A stretch of 64,000 bases of DNA from Allobosea sp. TND4EK4 (GTDB lineage: Bacteria; Pseudomonadota; Alphaproteobacteria; Rhizobiales; Beijerinckiaceae), in NCBI RefSeq assembly GCF_900156025.1, contig NZ_FTMO01000013.1, forward strand, positions 1-64,000, written 5' to 3'. The notes below the pieces were generated by a model. It was not told the origin of the DNA. It ran no database searches and saw only the letters and a program-made list of their open reading frames with translations. The translations under genes were made by a program, and so were the position numbers. Numbering within the stretch: position 1 is the first letter of the stretch; each line of letters starts with the position of its first letter. Shown here piece by piece: positions 27,232-37,689 of the stretch.

Positions 27232-28101
27232 TCAGAGCGCTTCCGCGCCGGAGATGATCTCGATCAGTTCCTTCGTGATCATCGCCTGGCGGGAGCGGTT
27301 GTAGAGCTGGGTCTGCTTCTTGATCATTTCGCCGGCATTGCGCGTGGCGGAATCCATCGCCGACATGCGCGCGCCCTGTTCGGAAGCGGCGTTCTCGAGC
27401 AGCCCGCGCAGAACCTGGACGGTCAGGTTGCGCGGCAGCAGCGTCTCGAGGATCTCGCCCTCTTCCGGCTCGTAGTCGTAGACGGCGTCGGTCTGCTGGG
27501 TCCCGGCCGGGATTTCGGCGGGAATGATGCGCTGCGCGGTCGGGATCTGGGCGATCACCGAGCGGAAGCGCGAGAAGAACAGCGTCGCGACGTCGAACTC
27601 GCCGGCATTGAAGCGCGCCAGCACGTTCTGGGCGATCATCTCGGCATTGGCGAAGCCGACCTGCTTGAACTCGCGCAGATCGATGAACTCGATGATCTCT
27701 GCGGCGAACTGCCGGCGCAGAATGTCGTAGCCCTTCTTGCCGACGCAGATGATCTTGACCGTCTTGCCTTCGGCCTTGAGCGCCAGCGCCTTGTCGCGGG
27801 CAAGGCGCGCGATCGAGGAGTTGAAGGCGCCGCACAGGCCACGCTCGGCGGTCAGCACCAGCAGCAGATGCACCTTGTCGGCGCCCGTGCCGGCGATCAG
27901 CCGCGGCGCGGTCGAGCCCGTGACGCCGCCGGCAAGATTGGCCAGCACCGTCTCCATGCGCTCGGCATAGGGGCGCGCGGCCTCGGCGGCCATCTGGGCG
28001 CGGCGCAGCTTGGCGGCCGCGACCATCTGCATGGCCTTGGTGATCTTCTGCGTCGCCTTCACCGAGGCGATGCGGTTACGCAGGTCCTTGAGAGACGGCA
28101 T
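27232..28101 (-). CDS. atpG: F1 ATP synthase subunit gamma
   Basis: A 289-residue rotor shaft subunit. The N terminus [27 protein letters not shown] and C terminus [14 protein letters not shown] are the two long coiled-coil helices that form the shaft. The middle [14 protein letters not shown] [13 protein letters not shown] segment is conserved. It is third in the operon, 97 bases after atpA, a gap that contains part of a family A repeat. Confidence 0.97.
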   Translation of the reverse strand: MPSLKDLRNRIASVKATQKITKAMQMVAAAKLRRAQMAAEAARPYAERMETVLANLAGGVTGSTAPRLIAGTGADKVHLLLVLTAERGLCGAFNSSIARLARDKALALKAEGKTVKIICVGKKGYDILRRQFAAEIIEFIDLREFKQVGFANAEMIAQNVLARFNAGEFDVATLFFSRFRSVIAQIPTAQRIIPAEIPAGTQQTDAVYDYEPEEGEILETLLPRNLTVQVLRGLLENAASEQGARMSAMDSATRNAGEMIKKQTQLYNRSRQAMITKELIEIISGAEAL

Positions 28102-28120
28102 CCGTTCTCGATCCCCTATC

Positions 28121-28197
28121 CGTCACTGCGAAAGCAGCGGCGAAGCAATCCGGCGAAGAGGCGCGGCGAGCCGATAAGCTCCGCCGCGCGGGTGACG
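28121..28197. repeat. Palindromic repeat, family A, between atpA and atpG
   Basis: The left arm CGTCACTGCGAAAGCAGCGG followed by CGAAGCAATCCGG matches the outer arm of the element at 24466. The right part CCGCGCGGGTGACG closes an imperfect inverted repeat. It is a shortened or decayed copy located within the atp operon. Confidence 0.65.
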
Positions 28198-28198
28198 A

Positions 28199-29730
<1,532 letters not shown>

Positions 29731-29731
<1 letters not shown>

Positions 29732-30300
29732 CAGCCGACCTCTTTCATGGCAAGACGAATTGAATTGAGCTTGGTTTTCAGCGAGGCGTCGACCATGCGG
29801 GAACCCATCTTGACGACGAGCCCGCCGATCAGCGCCGGATCGACCTTGACCGTGAGGTCCACATCCTTGCCGGCGACGCCGACGAGCGCCGCGCGGATCT
29901 CATCGAGCCGCTTGGCCGAGGGCTGCTCGGCGACGGTGACCTCGGCCGAGACGATGCCCTTGGAGGCGGCGACGAGGCGCTTGTAGCCCTGAATCATGCC
30001 AGGCAGCGCGAACAGGCGACGCTTGCTGGCGACCAGGCCGATGAAATTGGCGGCGACGCCGGTGATGCCGGCCTTTGCGAGGATCGCGTTGACCGCACCG
30101 ACCTGCTCCTCAGCCGTGAAGGCCGGGCTCTCGATCAGGCGCTTCAGATCGGCACTCTCGCCGATCAGGCCGTTGAAGGCATCGAGCGCGGCGGAGACGG
30201 CATCGATCGCGCCGTTCTCCTGAGCCAGCTCGAACAGCGCGGTGGCATAGCGCTGCGCTACGCCAGACACCCATGTCCCCTGCGATCCGCCTTCTGCCAC
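29731..30300 (-). CDS. atpH: F1 ATP synthase subunit delta
   Basis: A 189-residue peripheral-stalk subunit linking F1 to F0. The N-terminal helical domain ([16 protein letters not shown]) and the C-terminal [28 protein letters not shown] are typical. GTG at 30300 gives an N terminus of the usual alphaproteobacterial form (xAEGGS..SGVAQRY) with an AGGA just upstream. The frame stays open upstream to 30885, but that extension has no homology and would overlap the next gene. It is first in the operon. The F0 genes are elsewhere, as is normal in this class. Confidence 0.93.
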
Positions 30301-30518
30301 GCGTCCTGTCTCTCGTTTCAAGGGACCGCACCGGCGACCTTCCCGACGGAAGGTGGAGTGCGTCGTCCCGGCGCTGCGAGTATCAAAGGTGCAAAGCCGA
30401 CAAGACGACTTCGCGACCGAAATGTGGCGGTGCCCTAGCATGCGCCTTGGGGAGGCGCAACCCGAACAGCGGGACCGCTCCGGGGAATTCGTGCGGCGTT
30501 TTGGCAGGCGGGCCGCCC
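30301..30518. promoter_or_regulatory. Upstream region of the atp operon
   Basis: The 218 bases between a small membrane-protein gene and atpH. Both genes are on the minus strand. No clear sigma-70 hexamers were found, but the operon promoter should lie here. Read on the minus strand, a CTTGTC near 30410 is the only weak -35-like candidate. Confidence 0.3.
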
Positions 30519-30938
30519 TCAGCCCATTCTGCGGCCAAAGCTTCGCGCCGGCGCTGACGGTGGGGGAGGCGCCCGCTCCGGGCTTCCAGGATCGGGGTGT
30601 CTTTTGGCGAAGTACCGGGCGATCATCGCCTCGGCATCGGCCTCCCCGTCCGGCGCGAGGGGTCCTTCGGGCATGGGACGGCTCGGGATCTCGCCGGGAG
30701 GCCGGCTTCTGATGGCGCCGATGAACTTCAGGACGAAGGCGATGGCGAAGACCAGCGCGGCCGCGCCGAGGCCGATGATGGCCGGAGCGAGGCCCGATTC
30801 CGAAGCATGCTGCCACCAGCCTCCGGGGTTGCCGGGGCCGGTCGGCTCGACGAGCTCCGAGAGGTCGAAGGCCAACTGGGCGCAATAGGCTACCGGCGTC
30901 AACGCGCTGATCAGGCCCAGAGTTCTCAGGAATCTCAT
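30519..30938 (-). CDS. Small membrane protein of unknown function
   Basis: About 139 residues with two hydrophobic segments: an N-terminal one (RTLGLISALTPVAYCAQLAF) and a second (IIGLGAAALVFAIAFVLKFIGAI). A Pro/Arg-rich tail containing AMIARYFAKRHPDP follows. The topology suggests an inner-membrane protein with a cytoplasmic tail. ATG at 30938 is preferred; an upstream ATG at 30965 adds nine residues. It sits between priA and the atp operon on the same strand. I do not recognise the family. Confidence 0.65.
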   Translation of the reverse strand: MRFLRTLGLISALTPVAYCAQLAFDLSELVEPTGPGNPGGWWQHASESGLAPAIIGLGAAALVFAIAFVLKFIGAIRSRPPGEIPSRPMPEGPLAPDGEADAEAMIARYFAKRHPDPGSPERAPPPPSAPARSFGRRMG

Positions 30939-31044
30939 CGCCTGTTCCACCGGTTCCGGCGGCATAACCTAGGGCCGGCTCGTCACCGAAGCATGAAGAG
31001 CGTTCGGGAAAGAGTGCGCATTGGCCTCGCCGCGGATCTCGCTC

Positions 31045-33228
31045 TCACAGGAAACTCTGTGGGTCGACGTCAACCGCGACCCTGACCGAGCCCTTGGCCT
31101 TGGGCGCCCGTTTCAGCCAGCCGCGCAGATAATCCTGCAGGTTGATCTCCCGACCGGTCTTGACGATCAGCCGCATGCGGTGGCGCCCGCGCAGCACGGC
31201 GAGCGGCGCCTCCGCGGGCCCGAGGACGACGATGTCGCCCCCCGCTTCCGCGCAGCGCGCCAGCGCCCTGGCATGGCTCTCGGCCTCGCCCTGGGAATTG
31301 GCGGAGACGATCAGCGCCGCGAGGCGACCGAAGGGCGGCAGGCCGGCGGCCTCCCGCGAGGCCTCCTCTGCGGCATAAAACCGCTCCGGATCGCCCGAGA
31401 TCAGCGCCTTCAGCACAGGATGCTCCGGATCATGCGTCTGCAGCAGGGCGCGGCCCGGCTTCTCGCCGCGCCCTGCGCGGCCCGTCACCTGCCGGAGGGC
31501 CTGGAAGGTGCGTTCCGCCGCGCGCGGATCGCCCGAGGTCAGCCCCAGATCGGCATCGATCACCCCGACCAGCGTCATGCCGGGGAAGTTGTGACCCTTG
31601 GCGACGAGTTGCGTGCCGATCACAATGTCGAACTCGCCCTCGGCCACCGCCATCAGCTCCTGTTTCAGCCGCTCGGTGCCACCCGGAAAATCGCTCGAGA
31701 GCACGATGGAGCGGGCCTGCGGGAACAGCGTCGCGACCTCCTCGGCGAGCCTCTCGACGCCGGGCCCGCAGGCCACGAGGCTTTCCGGCGCATGGCATTG
31801 CGGGCACTCATGCGGCCGGCGCTCGACATGCCCGCAATGATGGCAGACCAGTGCCCGTCGGAAGCGGTGATCGACCAGCCAGGCGGTGCAGTTCGGGCAT
31901 TGGAAGCGGTGGCCGCAGTCGCGGCACAAGGTCAGCGGCGCATAGCCGCGCCGGTTGAGGAAGAGCAGGGACTGCTCCTTGGCCTCCAGATTGGCCTCGA
32001 CCGCCTTGACCAGCGCGCCCGAGAGCCAGCGCCCCCGCTCCGGCTTGTCGCGGCGCAGATCGACCAGCCCAAGCTTGGGCAATTCCCGCCCGCCGAAGCG
32101 CTCCGGCAGCTTGAGATGGGCGTAGCGGCCCCGCTCGGCGTTGACGCGCGTTTCGAGAGAGGGCGTCGCGGAGGCCAGCACCACCGGCGCGTTCTCGATC
32201 CTGCCCCGCACCACCGCCATGTCACGGGCGTGGTAGGAGACGCCGTCCTCCTGCTTGTAGGCGGCCTCGTGCTCCTCATCGACGACGATGAGGCCGAGAT
32301 CCTTGTAGGGCAGGAACAGCGCCGAGCGCGCCCCGGCGACCACCTTGGCCTCGCCCGACGCGATGGCGGCCTGCAGCCGCTCGCGCCTGCGGCCCGTCAC
32401 CGCCGAATGCCAAAGCCCCGGCCGCACCCCGAAGCGAGCCTCGAAGCGGTCGATGAACTGCGCCGTCAGCGCGATCTCGGGCATCAGGATCAGGCTCTGG
32501 CGCCCGAGCCGGACCGCCTCCGCCACCGCCTCGAAATAGACCTCCGTCTTGCCGGAGCCGGTGACGCCTTCGAGGAGCGTCACGCCGAAGGCCCGCGCCT
32601 GCACCGACGCCACCAGCGCCTGCGACACCTCGACCTGCCCCTCCGACAGCTCCGGCACCGCATGCGCCGGATCGGGCATGGCGGCGATCGCCTCCCGCGG
32701 CAACGGCTCGATCGAGAAGGTACCGGCATCGACGAGCGAATCGATCACCGCCCCGCTGACCGAGGCCGCTTCGGCCAGGGCCGGTTTCGCGATCAGCAGC
32801 CCGCCCTCGGCCGCCGCGATGGCGCGGGCGCGGGCCGGCGTCATCCGCGCCGGCGGCGCGCCCACCAGCCTGACGCCCATCTTGGGACGCTCCGGCGTAT
32901 CGTCCGGCGGCCGGCGCAGCGCCAGCGCCAGGACCGAGCCCTTCGGCGCCAGCGTGTACCACGCCACCCAGTCGACCAGCTTCCTCAGCGCCGGGTCGAG
33001 CGGCGGCATGTCGATCTTCGCGGTCACCTTCTTGAGGTTGCCGCCGCGCCCGCTTCCGATCTCCCAGACGACGCCGACCGTCTCGCGCGGCCCCAGCGGC
33101 ACCTGCACGACGTCGCCCGGCGCCAATGCCAGACCCGGCGGCACGGCATAGCTGTAGGCCTGGTCGAGCCCGAGCGGGATCAGCACCTCGACCGTGCCGC
33201 CCGGCTGAATGTCCGCTGCGTCGTCCAT
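31045..33228 (-). CDS. priA: Primosomal protein N' (PriA helicase)
   Basis: A 727-residue superfamily 2 helicase that restarts stalled replication forks. Motif I is GVTGSGKTEVYFEA, the Walker B box is VVDEEHEAAYKQ, and motif III is LASATPSLE. The zinc-binding insert has paired CxxC knuckles (CRDCGHRFQCPNC and CHHCGH, then CPQCH). The C-terminal motifs GTQLVAKGHNFPG and GRAGRG are intact. The ATG at 33228 was chosen; an in-frame GTG lies at 33246. It is divergent from xerC with 59 bases between starts. Confidence 0.96.
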   Translation of the reverse strand: MDDAADIQPGGTVEVLIPLGLDQAYSYAVPPGLALAPGDVVQVPLGPRETVGVVWEIGSGRGGNLKKVTAKIDMPPLDPALRKLVDWVAWYTLAPKGSVLALALRRPPDDTPERPKMGVRLVGAPPARMTPARARAIAAAEGGLLIAKPALAEAASVSGAVIDSLVDAGTFSIEPLPREAIAAMPDPAHAVPELSEGQVEVSQALVASVQARAFGVTLLEGVTGSGKTEVYFEAVAEAVRLGRQSLILMPEIALTAQFIDRFEARFGVRPGLWHSAVTGRRRERLQAAIASGEAKVVAGARSALFLPYKDLGLIVVDEEHEAAYKQEDGVSYHARDMAVVRGRIENAPVVLASATPSLETRVNAERGRYAHLKLPERFGGRELPKLGLVDLRRDKPERGRWLSGALVKAVEANLEAKEQSLLFLNRRGYAPLTLCRDCGHRFQCPNCTAWLVDHRFRRALVCHHCGHVERRPHECPQCHAPESLVACGPGVERLAEEVATLFPQARSIVLSSDFPGGTERLKQELMAVAEGEFDIVIGTQLVAKGHNFPGMTLVGVIDADLGLTSGDPRAAERTFQALRQVTGRAGRGEKPGRALLQTHDPEHPVLKALISGDPERFYAAEEASREAAGLPPFGRLAALIVSANSQGEAESHARALARCAEAGGDIVVLGPAEAPLAVLRGRHRMRLIVKTGREINLQDYLRGWLKRAPKAKGSVRVAVDVDPQSFL

Positions 33229-33287
33229 TGCGACTGTCTCTAGCACCGATTTGGCTGCTGTTAAGGCGGCAGCGTCATCCTGACGCC

Positions 33288-34217
33288 ATGAGCGACCTCG
33301 ACGCCTTCCGCCGCGACTGGCTCCGGCACCTTTCGGCCGAACGGCGCCTCTCGCCGAAGACGCTGGAAGCCTATGCGCGCGACTTCAGCCAGTTCACCGC
33401 CTTCCTGACCGAGCATCTCGGCGGGCCGCCCGCCCTTTCCGACATCGCCGCGCTGAAGCCCGTCGACCTGCGCGCCTTTCTCGGTCGCCGGCGGCGCGAC
33501 GGGGTCGGCAACCGCACGCTGATGCGCCAGCTCGCGGCCCTGCGCTCCTTTGCCCGATTCGGCGAGCGCAACGGCAAGCTGCCGGCCGCAGCCTTCTCCG
33601 CCACGCGCGGGCCGCGCTTGCCCAAATCCCTGCCGCGCCCGCTCGAGCCCGCCGCCGCCCGCGCCGTCACCCAGGCGGACAGCCGCGCCGGCGAGGAGCG
33701 CCCGGACTGGATCCTCGCGCGCGACGCCGCCGTCCTCGGCCTGCTCTATGGCAGCGGTCTGCGCATCTCGGAGGCGCTCTCGCTGTCGCGAGCGCAGGCG
33801 CCGCAGAGTGCCGGCGAAACGCTGACCGTGATCGGCAAGGGTTCCAAGACCCGCATGGTTCCGGTGCTGCCCGTCGTCGTCACCGCGATCGCCGACTATC
33901 TGAAGCTCTGCCCCTGGCGCCTGCCGCCGGAAGGCCCGCTCTTCGTCGGTGCCAAGGGCGGCCCCCTCTCCCCGCGCATCATCCAGCTCGCGGTCGAGGG
34001 CTTGCGCGGCGCGCTCGGCCTGCCCTCCTCCGCGACGCCGCATGCGCTGCGCCATTCCTTCGCCACCCATCTGCTCGGCCGCGGCGGCGATCTGCGCGCG
34101 ATCCAGGAGCTGCTCGGCCACGCCTCCCTCTCGACGACGCAGATCTACACCCGCATCGATTCCACCCGGCTGATGGCGGCCTATGACGCGGCCCATCCGC
34201 GGGCACGCGGCGTCTGA
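33288..34217 (+). CDS. xerC: Site-specific tyrosine recombinase XerC
   Basis: A 309-residue tyrosine recombinase that resolves chromosome dimers at dif together with XerD. The N-terminal SAM-like core-binding domain covers residues 1-100. Catalytic residues are visible: Arg159 in GSGLRISEAL, Lys184 in GKGSKTR, His252/Arg255 in HALRHSFATHLL, His278 in LLGHASLS and nucleophile Tyr287 in QIYTRI. The context beside priA and the standard length support the chromosomal XerC rather than an element integrase. The upstream extension of the frame to 33126 overlaps priA and was rejected. Confidence 0.93.
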   Translation: MSDLDAFRRDWLRHLSAERRLSPKTLEAYARDFSQFTAFLTEHLGGPPALSDIAALKPVDLRAFLGRRRRDGVGNRTLMRQLAALRSFARFGERNGKLPAAAFSATRGPRLPKSLPRPLEPAAARAVTQADSRAGEERPDWILARDAAVLGLLYGSGLRISEALSLSRAQAPQSAGETLTVIGKGSKTRMVPVLPVVVTAIADYLKLCPWRLPPEGPLFVGAKGGPLSPRIIQLAVEGLRGALGLPSSATPHALRHSFATHLLGRGGDLRAIQELLGHASLSTTQIYTRIDSTRLMAAYDAAHPRARGV

Positions 34218-34317
34218 AGCATCGAACCGAAAAGCCGGACGCGCGGCGATCGAACCCCCCTCTTGATGCCGCAACGGAAGCGCCCCAGAAGGCGCGAGCG
34301 ATTTGGGGGGTGATTCG

Positions 34318-34878
34318 ATGTCGGGCCATGTCGAGACGCCGGAAGGCGGGAACAAGAAGGTTGCGCTGCTGATCGCGGTGCTGGCGCTGATGCTGGCTCT
34401 GGCCGAGATCGGCGGCAAGCAGGCCGAGAACGAGGCTGTCGCCAAGAACATCGATGCCTCGAACCTCTGGGCGTTCTTCCAGGCCAAGACGATCCGCGGC
34501 ACGGTCGTCCGCACCGCGGCCGAGGCGATGGAACTCGATCTCGCCGACACGACGGACGCCCCGGCGCGCGAGCGCATGCAAAAGCGCATCGAGGGCTGGA
34601 AGGCGACGGCCGCCCGCTACGACAGCGAGCCCGAAACCAATGAGGGCCGCAAGGAGCTCGCCGGCCGCGCCAAGGCCGCCGAACAGGCGCGCGACGACCA
34701 CAAGGCCCGCAACGAGAATTTCGAGATCGCCTCCGGCCTGCTTCAGATCGGCATCGTCGTGGCCTCGGCCTCGATCATCACAGGCGTGGCGTTGCTGGCG
34801 CTTGTCGGTGGCGGCCTCGGGGCCGTGGCCCTCGGCTTCATGGGACTCGCCCTCTTCGCCCCGCATCTGCTGTTCTGA
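34318..34878 (+). CDS. DUF4337 family membrane protein
   Basis: A 186-residue protein of the DUF4337 family. A membrane helix (VALLIAVLALMLALAEIGG) is followed by a long charged helical middle (about residues 40-140), and a C-terminal pair of hydrophobic helices closes the chain (LLQIGIVVASASIITGVALL, then GGLGAVALGFMGLAL). The function is unknown. ATG at 34318 has GGGGGG eight bases upstream. It is a single gene, convergent with an SDR gene. Confidence 0.85.
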   Translation: MSGHVETPEGGNKKVALLIAVLALMLALAEIGGKQAENEAVAKNIDASNLWAFFQAKTIRGTVVRTAAEAMELDLADTTDAPARERMQKRIEGWKATAARYDSEPETNEGRKELAGRAKAAEQARDDHKARNENFEIASGLLQIGIVVASASIITGVALLALVGGGLGAVALGFMGLALFAPHLLF

Positions 34879-34913
34879 GGCTCCGCCAAGCCCGGGGGAA
34901 AACGCGGCAACCC

Positions 34914-35714
34914 TCAATAATGAATCGCGCCGCGGATGCCGCCCCCGCAGGCGATGGCGTCGCCGTTGATCGAAACGCTGCGCGGCGAGGCGAGGAAGGC
35001 GACGACATCGGCCACCTCGGCCGCATCGACCAGCCGGCCGATGAGGATGTTCGCGGTCATGCCCTTCTCGACCTCGGCCTCGCTCTTGCCGCCCGAGGCC
35101 GCCTTGCCGGCGATCAGGCCGGCGGTCTTCTCCGTCCGCGTCAGGCCGGGATGGACGACGGTGACGTTGATACCCTGCGGCCCCAGCTCGTCGGCGAGGT
35201 TCTTGGTCAGCGCCGCCACGGCGACATTGCGCATGGAGCCGATGGTCGAGCCGGTCGAGCGGGCGGCGAGCCCGCTGATATTGATGATCCGTCCCCAGCC
35301 CTGCGCGGCCATGTGGGGCGCGGCCTCCCGCGCCATCCTGAGATAGCCCATCACCTTGACGTTGACGTCGTCGTAGAACAGCGCATCCGTGATCTCGGGG
35401 AGCTTCGGCGGCGGCGCCTGGCCGCCCGGCTTGCCGGCGGCGTTGACGAGGATATCGAGCCCGCCCAGCGCCGCGACGGCCCCGGCGACAAGGTGTTTTA
35501 CCGACGCGTCGCTTCCCGTATCGACCGTCAGGCCGACGATCTTGCGGCCGGTCTCGGCCGCCAACGCCGTGGCGGCCGTGGCGAGCTCTGCCGGGCTGCG
35601 CGCCGCGATGACGACGTCGACGCCTTCCCGCGCGAGCTGGCGGGCGATCGCGAGCCCGATGCCCTTGCTGCCGCCGGTCACCAGCGCACGCTTGCCTTCG
35701 AGCTTGAGATCCAT
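34914..35714 (-). CDS. SDR-fold protein without the usual YxxxK pair
   Basis: A 266-residue short-chain dehydrogenase/reductase fold protein. The NAD(P)-binding glycine motif is GGSKGIGLAIAR at residues 15-26, the NAAG-like VNAAGKPGG is near residue 90, and the Ser position is in IINISGLAA. Where YSASK is expected, the sequence is GSMRNV before AVAALTKNLADELG, so both catalytic Tyr and Lys seem absent. The PG motif VVHPGLTRTE and the rest of the fold are intact. It follows the two ABC permeases by 21 bases and is probably in their operon. It may bind rather than turn over substrate, or use other residues. Confidence 0.82.
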   Translation of the reverse strand: MDLKLEGKRALVTGGSKGIGLAIARQLAREGVDVVIAARSPAELATAATALAAETGRKIVGLTVDTGSDASVKHLVAGAVAALGGLDILVNAAGKPGGQAPPPKLPEITDALFYDDVNVKVMGYLRMAREAAPHMAAQGWGRIINISGLAARSTGSTIGSMRNVAVAALTKNLADELGPQGINVTVVHPGLTRTEKTAGLIAGKAASGGKSEAEVEKGMTANILIGRLVDAAEVADVVAFLASPRSVSINGDAIACGGGIRGAIHY

Positions 35715-35735
35715 GGGGGTTGTCCTTTCGTGTCG

Positions 35736-36593
35736 TCAGCGGCTGCGGCGCAGGCGCGGATCGATCGCGTCGCGCAGGCCGTCGCCGAGCAGGTTGAGGC
35801 CCAGCACGGCGAGCGCGATGGCCGCGCCCGGAAAGATGGCGAGCCAGGGCTGCGTCGCCATGAAGGTCTGGGCCTCGTTCAGCATCCGTCCCCAGGACGG
35901 GTTCGGCGGCTGGGTGCCGAGCCCGAGATAGGACAGCCCGGCTTCCGCCAGCACCGCCAGCGCGAACTGGATCGTCGCCTGCACCACCAGGATGCCGGCA
36001 ATGTTCGGCAGCACATGGGCGATGGTGATCTGGCGGTTGCTCAGCCCGTTGGCCCGCGCCGCCTGGATGAAGTCCTGCGCCCAGACCTGGAGCGCCGCGC
36101 CGCGCGCCAGGCGCGCGAAATAGGGCAGGTTCAGCACGCCGATGGCGACCACCGCGTTGAGCATGCCCGGTCCCGCGATGGCGGTCATCATGATCGCCGT
36201 CAGGACGGCCGGGAAGGCGTGGGTGAAATCGGCCGTGCGCATGATCAGGTTGTCGAGCAGCCCGTCCCGCCTCAGCGCCGCCACGAGGCCGAGCGCCGTG
36301 CCCAGCACCATGCCGATCCCAACCGCGCCGAGGCCGACCGCGAGAGAATTGCGCGCGCCCACCATGATCATCGAGAACACGTCGCGCCCGAACTGGTCCG
36401 TCCCGAACCAATGCGCGGCCGAAGGCCCCTGCAGGCGCTGCAAGATCGCCATCTGCGTCGGCGGATAGGGCGTCCAGGCATAGGAAACCAGCGCCGCCAG
36501 CACGATCAGCACGCTCAAGCCTGCGCCGATCAGAAGCGAGGGCGAGAGCCAGCCATGCCGGCGGCCGGGCGCCGTGTCGTCGATCGCGCTCAT
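35736..36593 (-). CDS. ABC transporter permease, DppC/OppC type
   Basis: A 285-residue inner-membrane permease with an N-terminal helix (LLIGAGLSVLIVLAALVSYAW), a periplasmic loop (HWFGTDQFGRDVFSMIMVGARNSLAVG) typical of DppC, and five more helices. The EAA-type loop ARAANGLSNRQITIAHVLPN, which contacts the ATPase, is present (EAA region around residue 185). The start overlaps the end of the DppB-type gene by four bases. No ATPase gene follows; an SDR gene does. Confidence 0.92.
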   Translation of the reverse strand: MSAIDDTAPGRRHGWLSPSLLIGAGLSVLIVLAALVSYAWTPYPPTQMAILQRLQGPSAAHWFGTDQFGRDVFSMIMVGARNSLAVGLGAVGIGMVLGTALGLVAALRRDGLLDNLIMRTADFTHAFPAVLTAIMMTAIAGPGMLNAVVAIGVLNLPYFARLARGAALQVWAQDFIQAARANGLSNRQITIAHVLPNIAGILVVQATIQFALAVLAEAGLSYLGLGTQPPNPSWGRMLNEAQTFMATQPWLAIFPGAAIALAVLGLNLLGDGLRDAIDPRLRRSR

Positions 36594-37534
36594 GCCTGCC
36601 TCAGCCGCGGGTCGATCAGCCCGTAGAGCAGCTCGACCGCGAAATTGATCAGGATCGCGAGGCCCGCGAACAGCATCACGAGGTCCTTGACCACGATCAG
36701 GTCGTGCTGGGCGATGGCCTGGAACACCAGCCGCCCCAGCCCAGGCAGGGCGAAGACGTTCTCGATGATGATCGCGCCGGCGATCAGCACGGAAAATTGC
36801 AGGCCGAGGATCGTCACGACCGGGATCAGCGCGTTGCGCAGCGCGTGGCGGCGCATCGTCGTGCTCTCGCTCAACCCCTTGGCGCGGGCGGTGCGGACGA
36901 AATCCTCCTGCAGCGTGTCAAGCATCGCCGAGCGCGTGACGCGCGCGATGATCGCCGCCTGCGGCAGGGCCAGCGCCAGCGCGGGCATGGCGAGCGATTT
37001 CAGCGCGACGCCCAGCCCCGCCTGCCAGCCGGGAAAGCCGTTGGCCGGCAGCCAGCCGAGCCCCACCGCGAAGACCAGCACCAGCAGCAGGCCGAACCAG
37101 AAATTCGGGATGGCGAGCCCCGCCTGCGCGAAGGCCATCACGCCGGCATCCACCGCCTTGCCATGGCGCGAGGCGGCGACCACCCCGAGCGGCATCCCGA
37201 TCGCGACCGCCAGCAGGATCGCCAGCACCGCGAGCGGCAGCGTCACCGCCATCCGCTCGCCGATGAGCTGCGCCACCGGCACGCGATAGGTATAGCTCTC
37301 ACCGAGATCCCCGGTCGCCATGCCGCCGAGCCAGAGGAGGAAGCGAAGCGGCGCCGGCTTGTCGAGCCCCATCTCCGCATGCAATGCGGCGAGAGCCTCG
37401 GGCGAGGCGTTGAGCCCCAGCGTCACCGCCGCCGGATCGCCCGGCAGCACCTCCAGCACCAGGAAGATCACGAGCGCCGCCATCAGCAGCGTCGCGACGA
37501 GCGCGAAGAGGCGTCGCAGGATGTAGCCGATCAC
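36590..37534 (-). CDS. ABC transporter permease, DppB/OppB type
   Basis: A 314-residue permease with a DppB-type N terminus (YILRRLFALVATLLMAALVIF, then PGDPAAVTLG) and the EAA-like loop RTARAKGLSESTTMRRHALRN. It forms the translocation pore with the DppC-type partner. It lies downstream of the solute-binding gene on the same strand, separated by a 155-base gap that contains a family B palindromic repeat. Confidence 0.92.
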   Translation of the reverse strand: MIGYILRRLFALVATLLMAALVIFLVLEVLPGDPAAVTLGLNASPEALAALHAEMGLDKPAPLRFLLWLGGMATGDLGESYTYRVPVAQLIGERMAVTLPLAVLAILLAVAIGMPLGVVAASRHGKAVDAGVMAFAQAGLAIPNFWFGLLLVLVFAVGLGWLPANGFPGWQAGLGVALKSLAMPALALALPQAAIIARVTRSAMLDTLQEDFVRTARAKGLSESTTMRRHALRNALIPVVTILGLQFSVLIAGAIIIENVFALPGLGRLVFQAIAQHDLIVVKDLVMLFAGLAILINFAVELLYGLIDPRLRQA

Positions 37535-37553
37535 GCCCTGCCCCCAGCCACGC

Positions 37554-37666
37554 CGTCATCCCGGACAAGCGGCGAAGCCGCGCCGATCCGGGATCCATGC
37601 CGGAACGCCTGCGCACGAGGTTCAGGCATGGATCCCGGGTCTCCGCTCCGCTCCGCCCGGGACGAC
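37554..37666. repeat. Palindromic intergenic repeat, family B
   Basis: A 113-base element. The outer arms are CGTCATCCCGG at the left and CCCGGGACGAC at the right. An inner stem pairs GGGATCCATGCC with GGCATGGATCCC. It lies inside the ABC operon, between the binding-protein and permease genes. Related copies are at 46507-46619, 54717-54821 and 61750-61844. Confidence 0.88.
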
Positions 37667-37689
37667 CCGCGCCGTTCGATACCTTGCGG

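Noticed and set aside
30301..30885. N-terminal extension of AtpH by 195 residues
   Set aside because: The extension is unconserved in style, overlaps another gene, and a GTG at 30300 gives a standard delta subunit.
33288..34217. Tyrosine recombinase as integrase of the tRNA-Glu island
   Set aside because: It is 31 kb from the island, next to priA, with the length and motifs of chromosomal XerC.
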